Below are positions 62,154 to 64,000 of a stretch of 64,000 nt of DNA, in pieces. The translations under genes and the position numbers were made by a program. Location: the NCBI GenBank assembly GCA_018825965.1, contig JAHKAA010000016.1, positions 1-64,000 on the forward strand, given 5' to 3'. The stretch's first letter is position 1; each line of letters begins with the position of its first letter. Under the pieces are notes generated by a model, which did no database searches, was not told the origin of the DNA, and saw only the letters and a program-made list of their open reading frames with translations. The DNA is from Gammaproteobacteria bacterium (lineage in GTDB: Bacteria; Pseudomonadota; Gammaproteobacteria; Enterobacterales; Alteromonadaceae).

Positions 62154-62603
62154 ATGAACAAAGCAACTTTACAACAAACTTTCAGTACTAACGCAGGTTT
62201 TGGCGCTTTAGCATTACGAGTTCCAGTCGGTATTATTTTTGCCGCACACGGTGCACAAAAATTATTTGGCTGGTTTGGTGGCTACGGTTTAGAAGGCACT
62301 GGTGGCTGGATGGAAAGCATAGGCCTGGCTCCTGGTGTTTTGATGGCCTTTTTAGCTGGTGCGGCTGAGTTTTTTGGTGGTTTGGCTCTGGTGTTTGGTG
62401 TGTTAACCCGCCCTGCAGCAGTGACCTTAATTATCGCCATGTTAGTGGCCATCTTTAAAGTGCACTTTGCCAACGGATTTTTTATGAGCACCAACGGCTA
62501 CGAATTTGCCTTAGCCTTGTTAGCAGCCAGTGTTTCTCTGTTATTCAGCGGTGCAGGTAAAGCCTCGGTCGATGCCATTATCGCGAAAAAACTAAGCCAA
62601 TAA
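62154..62603 (+). CDS. DoxX-family membrane protein
   Basis: 149 residues. Four membrane helices with the DoxX pattern 'LALRVPVGIIFAAHGAQKLFGWFGG' and 'AAEFFGGLALVFGVLTRPAA' are visible. DoxX proteins are linked to sulfur or thiol redox and respond to oxidative stress. It is followed by a pirin gene 54 bp downstream, a frequent pairing. Confidence 0.9.
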   Translation: MNKATLQQTFSTNAGFGALALRVPVGIIFAAHGAQKLFGWFGGYGLEGTGGWMESIGLAPGVLMAFLAGAAEFFGGLALVFGVLTRPAAVTLIIAMLVAIFKVHFANGFFMSTNGYEFALALLAASVSLLFSGAGKASVDAIIAKKLSQ

Positions 62604-62616
62604 TCCAATCAAAGGA

Positions 62617-62638
62617 ACACTCTCTGCAAAGAGAGTGT
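62617..62638. other. Hairpin between doxX and pirin genes
   Basis: ACACTCTC / GAGAGTGT forms an 8-bp stem with a 6-nt loop just upstream of the pirin ribosome site. There is no T run, so it may be a processing or translational element rather than a terminator. Confidence 0.4.
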
Positions 62639-62656
62639 CAACCGGAGTACCAAGAA

Positions 62657-63349
62657 ATGATTGAACTAAGATATGCGGCCGACCGCGGCACCGCCAATTT
62701 TGGCTGGTTAAACAGCAAACATACCTTTTCTTTTGGCCGTTATTACGACCCGGCCCATATGGGGTTTTCAGCGCTTCGGGTGATTAACGATGACGAAGTA
62801 GACGCAGCTGCAGGCTTTGACACCCATGGCCATCAGGATATGGAAATCATCAGTTATGTGCTGCAAGGTCAAATTGCCCACAAAGATTCAGCAGGCAATG
62901 TAAAAACTTTACCTGCGGGTGAATTTCAGCTGATGAGTGCAGGCAAAGGCATTTATCACAGCGAATTTAACGCCAGTGATACAGACAACTTAAAATTTTT
63001 GCAGATTTGGATCCAGCCCAATCAATTTGGTGGCGAGCCTGGTTATCAGCAAAAAGACTTTAAGGCCGAAGCCGGCTTAACTTTGGTGATTACTCCGGAT
63101 GGCCGTGATGGCACTTTGCAGATCAAACAGGATGCTTGTTTATCCCAGCTGTTGTTAAGCGAGCATGATGTGATTGAATTGCCAGTGACTGCCAAACGCA
63201 ACTTCTACCTGCATTTAATTGAAGGGGAACTGGAGTTAAACGGCACAACAATGCAACCTGGTGATGGCGCAAAAATCAGTCGGGAAACTGAGCTGAAAGC
63301 TTTAGCCACTCAAGGGCCAGTTCAAGCCCTGTGGTTTGATTTGCCTTAA
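62657..63349 (+). CDS. Pirin-family protein (YhhW-like)
   Basis: The 230-residue protein has two cupin domains. The metal-binding N-terminal cupin shows 'DTHGHQDMEIISYVLQG' and 'GKGIYHSEFN', the His ligands of pirins with quercetinase-like activity. 'LQIWIQPN' follows. The second cupin is without metal ligands. It is co-transcribed with doxX. Redox sensing or quercetin oxidation is known for relatives. Confidence 0.9.
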   Translation: MIELRYAADRGTANFGWLNSKHTFSFGRYYDPAHMGFSALRVINDDEVDAAAGFDTHGHQDMEIISYVLQGQIAHKDSAGNVKTLPAGEFQLMSAGKGIYHSEFNASDTDNLKFLQIWIQPNQFGGEPGYQQKDFKAEAGLTLVITPDGRDGTLQIKQDACLSQLLLSEHDVIELPVTAKRNFYLHLIEGELELNGTTMQPGDGAKISRETELKALATQGPVQALWFDLP

Positions 63350-63356
63350 TATCTGC

Positions 63357-63385
63357 AGGGAGCAGCTTTGCCGCTCCCTTTATTG
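63357..63385 (+). terminator. Terminator after the pirin gene
   Basis: GGGAGC / GCTCCC with an inner AGC/TTTGCC loop is followed by TTTATTGT, 8 bp after the stop. It lies between convergent genes. Confidence 0.7.
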
Positions 63386-63398
63386 TCTGTCTAAACCC

Positions 63399-64000
63399 TT
63401 AAGCTCTTTTATTCAATTTGTTTAAAGTTTCCGACAAGCTATTCAATAGCGATTGATTGCGCCCTACCACCGAATTAATCTCACTGGCCGAAGCACTAGC
63501 TTTGGATGCCAGATGGCGAACTTCATCTGCAACCACAGAAAAGCCGCGTCCAGCCTCCCCCGCTCTTGCCGCTTCTATTGCTGCATTAAGCGCCAGCAAG
63601 TTAGTTTGATCTGCAATGGAATTTATAGAAGACACCATATTATTAATGCTTTGCCCTGAGCTTACCAGTTCAGACATGACAGAATCGCTGGTTTGAACCA
63701 CTAATAAACGTTCTGAAATATCTGACCCAAACATAATAATTTTCTGCAGTTCACCATAGGTATCTTTGACCACGCAGAAAGTGGCCGCTATGCCCAAAGC
63801 TTTGCCTTCAAGCTTGAGCTGAATATCAACGGAGATACTTTGCCCGTCAAGAACTTTGGCCGCCTGGTCCTGATTTAAAAAACTACGCCAGTCAGCCACA
63901 GCCCTGCTGAATTGTTCGTTGTTCAGTTTAAATTGTTGCTGTGGGTAATCATTCATCTCAATCAGCTGTCCGGCTTTGTCCCATTCCAGCATCAGATTCG
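63399..64000 (-). CDS. Methyl-accepting chemotaxis-type protein, partial (C-terminal part)
   Basis: The frame remains open at the right window edge; the true start lies beyond it. What is seen is the end of a PAS domain ('[21 protein letters not shown]') followed by a short MCP signalling region with the hairpin '[37 protein letters not shown]'. The signalling part is brief and there is no membrane segment, so it resembles the compact soluble PAS-MCP proteins. No methylation or localisation features can be judged. Confidence 0.85.
   Translation of the reverse strand, partial: NLMLEWDKAGQLIEMNDYPQQQFKLNNEQFSRAVADWRSFLNQDQAAKVLDGQSISVDIQLKLEGKALGIAATFCVVKDTYGELQKIIMFGSDISERLLVVQTSDSVMSELVSSGQSINNMVSSINSIADQTNLLALNAAIEAARAGEAGRGFSVVADEVRHLASKASASASEINSVVGRNQSLLNSLSETLNKLNKRA

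Noticed and set aside
1..64000. tRNA or rRNA genes, prophage, conjugation genes
   Set aside because: None recognised on either strand by reading; a tRNAscan or similar search was not possible here.

Overview
The window looks like a chromosomal segment of a marine or freshwater gammaproteobacterium of the Alteromonadales/Chromatiales type. Rheinheimera is my best guess, from overall gene content and protein style: PepD, an S46 peptidase, an EF-G paralogue, imuA-imuB-dnaE2, and PepSY plus TonB-receptor iron genes. No rRNA or tRNA gene was recognised. Housekeeping-like genes occupy the two ends, and accessory DNA fills roughly 9-45 kb.

Layout. (1) 0-9 kb: a fasciclin-domain protein, an ArsR-type regulator with an old yellow enzyme, a PepSY/TonB-receptor iron pair with a possible Fur box, and a second EF-G. 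(2) 9.3-20.7 kb: a nearly all-minus run of small enzymes and membrane proteins (GNATs, P-loop kinases, DUF2254, DUF2784, DUF2937-like, amidohydrolase), ending in pepD. (3) 21.2-27.1 kb: a five-gene plus-strand RiPP cluster. The 60-residue precursor contains WNWSKSF, the exact heptapeptide core of darobactin A, and its leader resembles DarA. A DarE-like radical SAM/SPASM enzyme follows. In place of the usual MacAB-like transporter genes there are an HExxH putative peptide hydroxylase, a one-piece ABC exporter and a flavoprotein. This is the most interesting system in the window: a darobactin-family BamA-inhibitor cluster with extra tailoring genes.

(4) About 28-45 kb: a TonB-like gene and small accessory genes, then a chromosomal integron. 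Cassette genes on the minus strand run from about 31.5 to 43.8 kb and are separated by about a dozen attC-like sites. They point away from an integron integrase on the plus strand (44003-45046). Cassettes include a subclass-B3-like metallo-beta-lactamase-fold protein, a trypsin-like protease, a GNAT, a VOC protein, a YefM/YoeB toxin-antitoxin pair and several small membrane or secreted proteins. An IS21-type transposase relic and a two-component-system island (35.5-39.5 kb) interrupt the array. The integrase has a perfect LexA-type box in front of it but is broken by a 72-nt in-frame palindromic insertion with a stop codon, so the array is probably frozen unless an integrase acts in trans.

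(5) 45-64 kb: an S46 dipeptidyl-peptidase, small membrane proteins, an alkyltransferase-like protein, two transporters, the SOS mutasome operon imuA-imuB-dnaE2 behind another perfect LexA box, a gene split by an amber codon, a potassium-channel-like protein, a periplasmic binding protein, an XRE/membrane protein, a HAD phosphatase, a LysR regulator divergent from doxX and pirin genes, and a chemotaxis-type protein cut by the window edge.

How it fits together: SOS stress would be expected to induce the mutasome and, ancestrally, cassette shuffling. The darobactin-like cluster and the cassettes are the horizontally acquired adaptive load. Start codons in several cassette genes were moved downstream because the longest open frames run into the preceding attC site.
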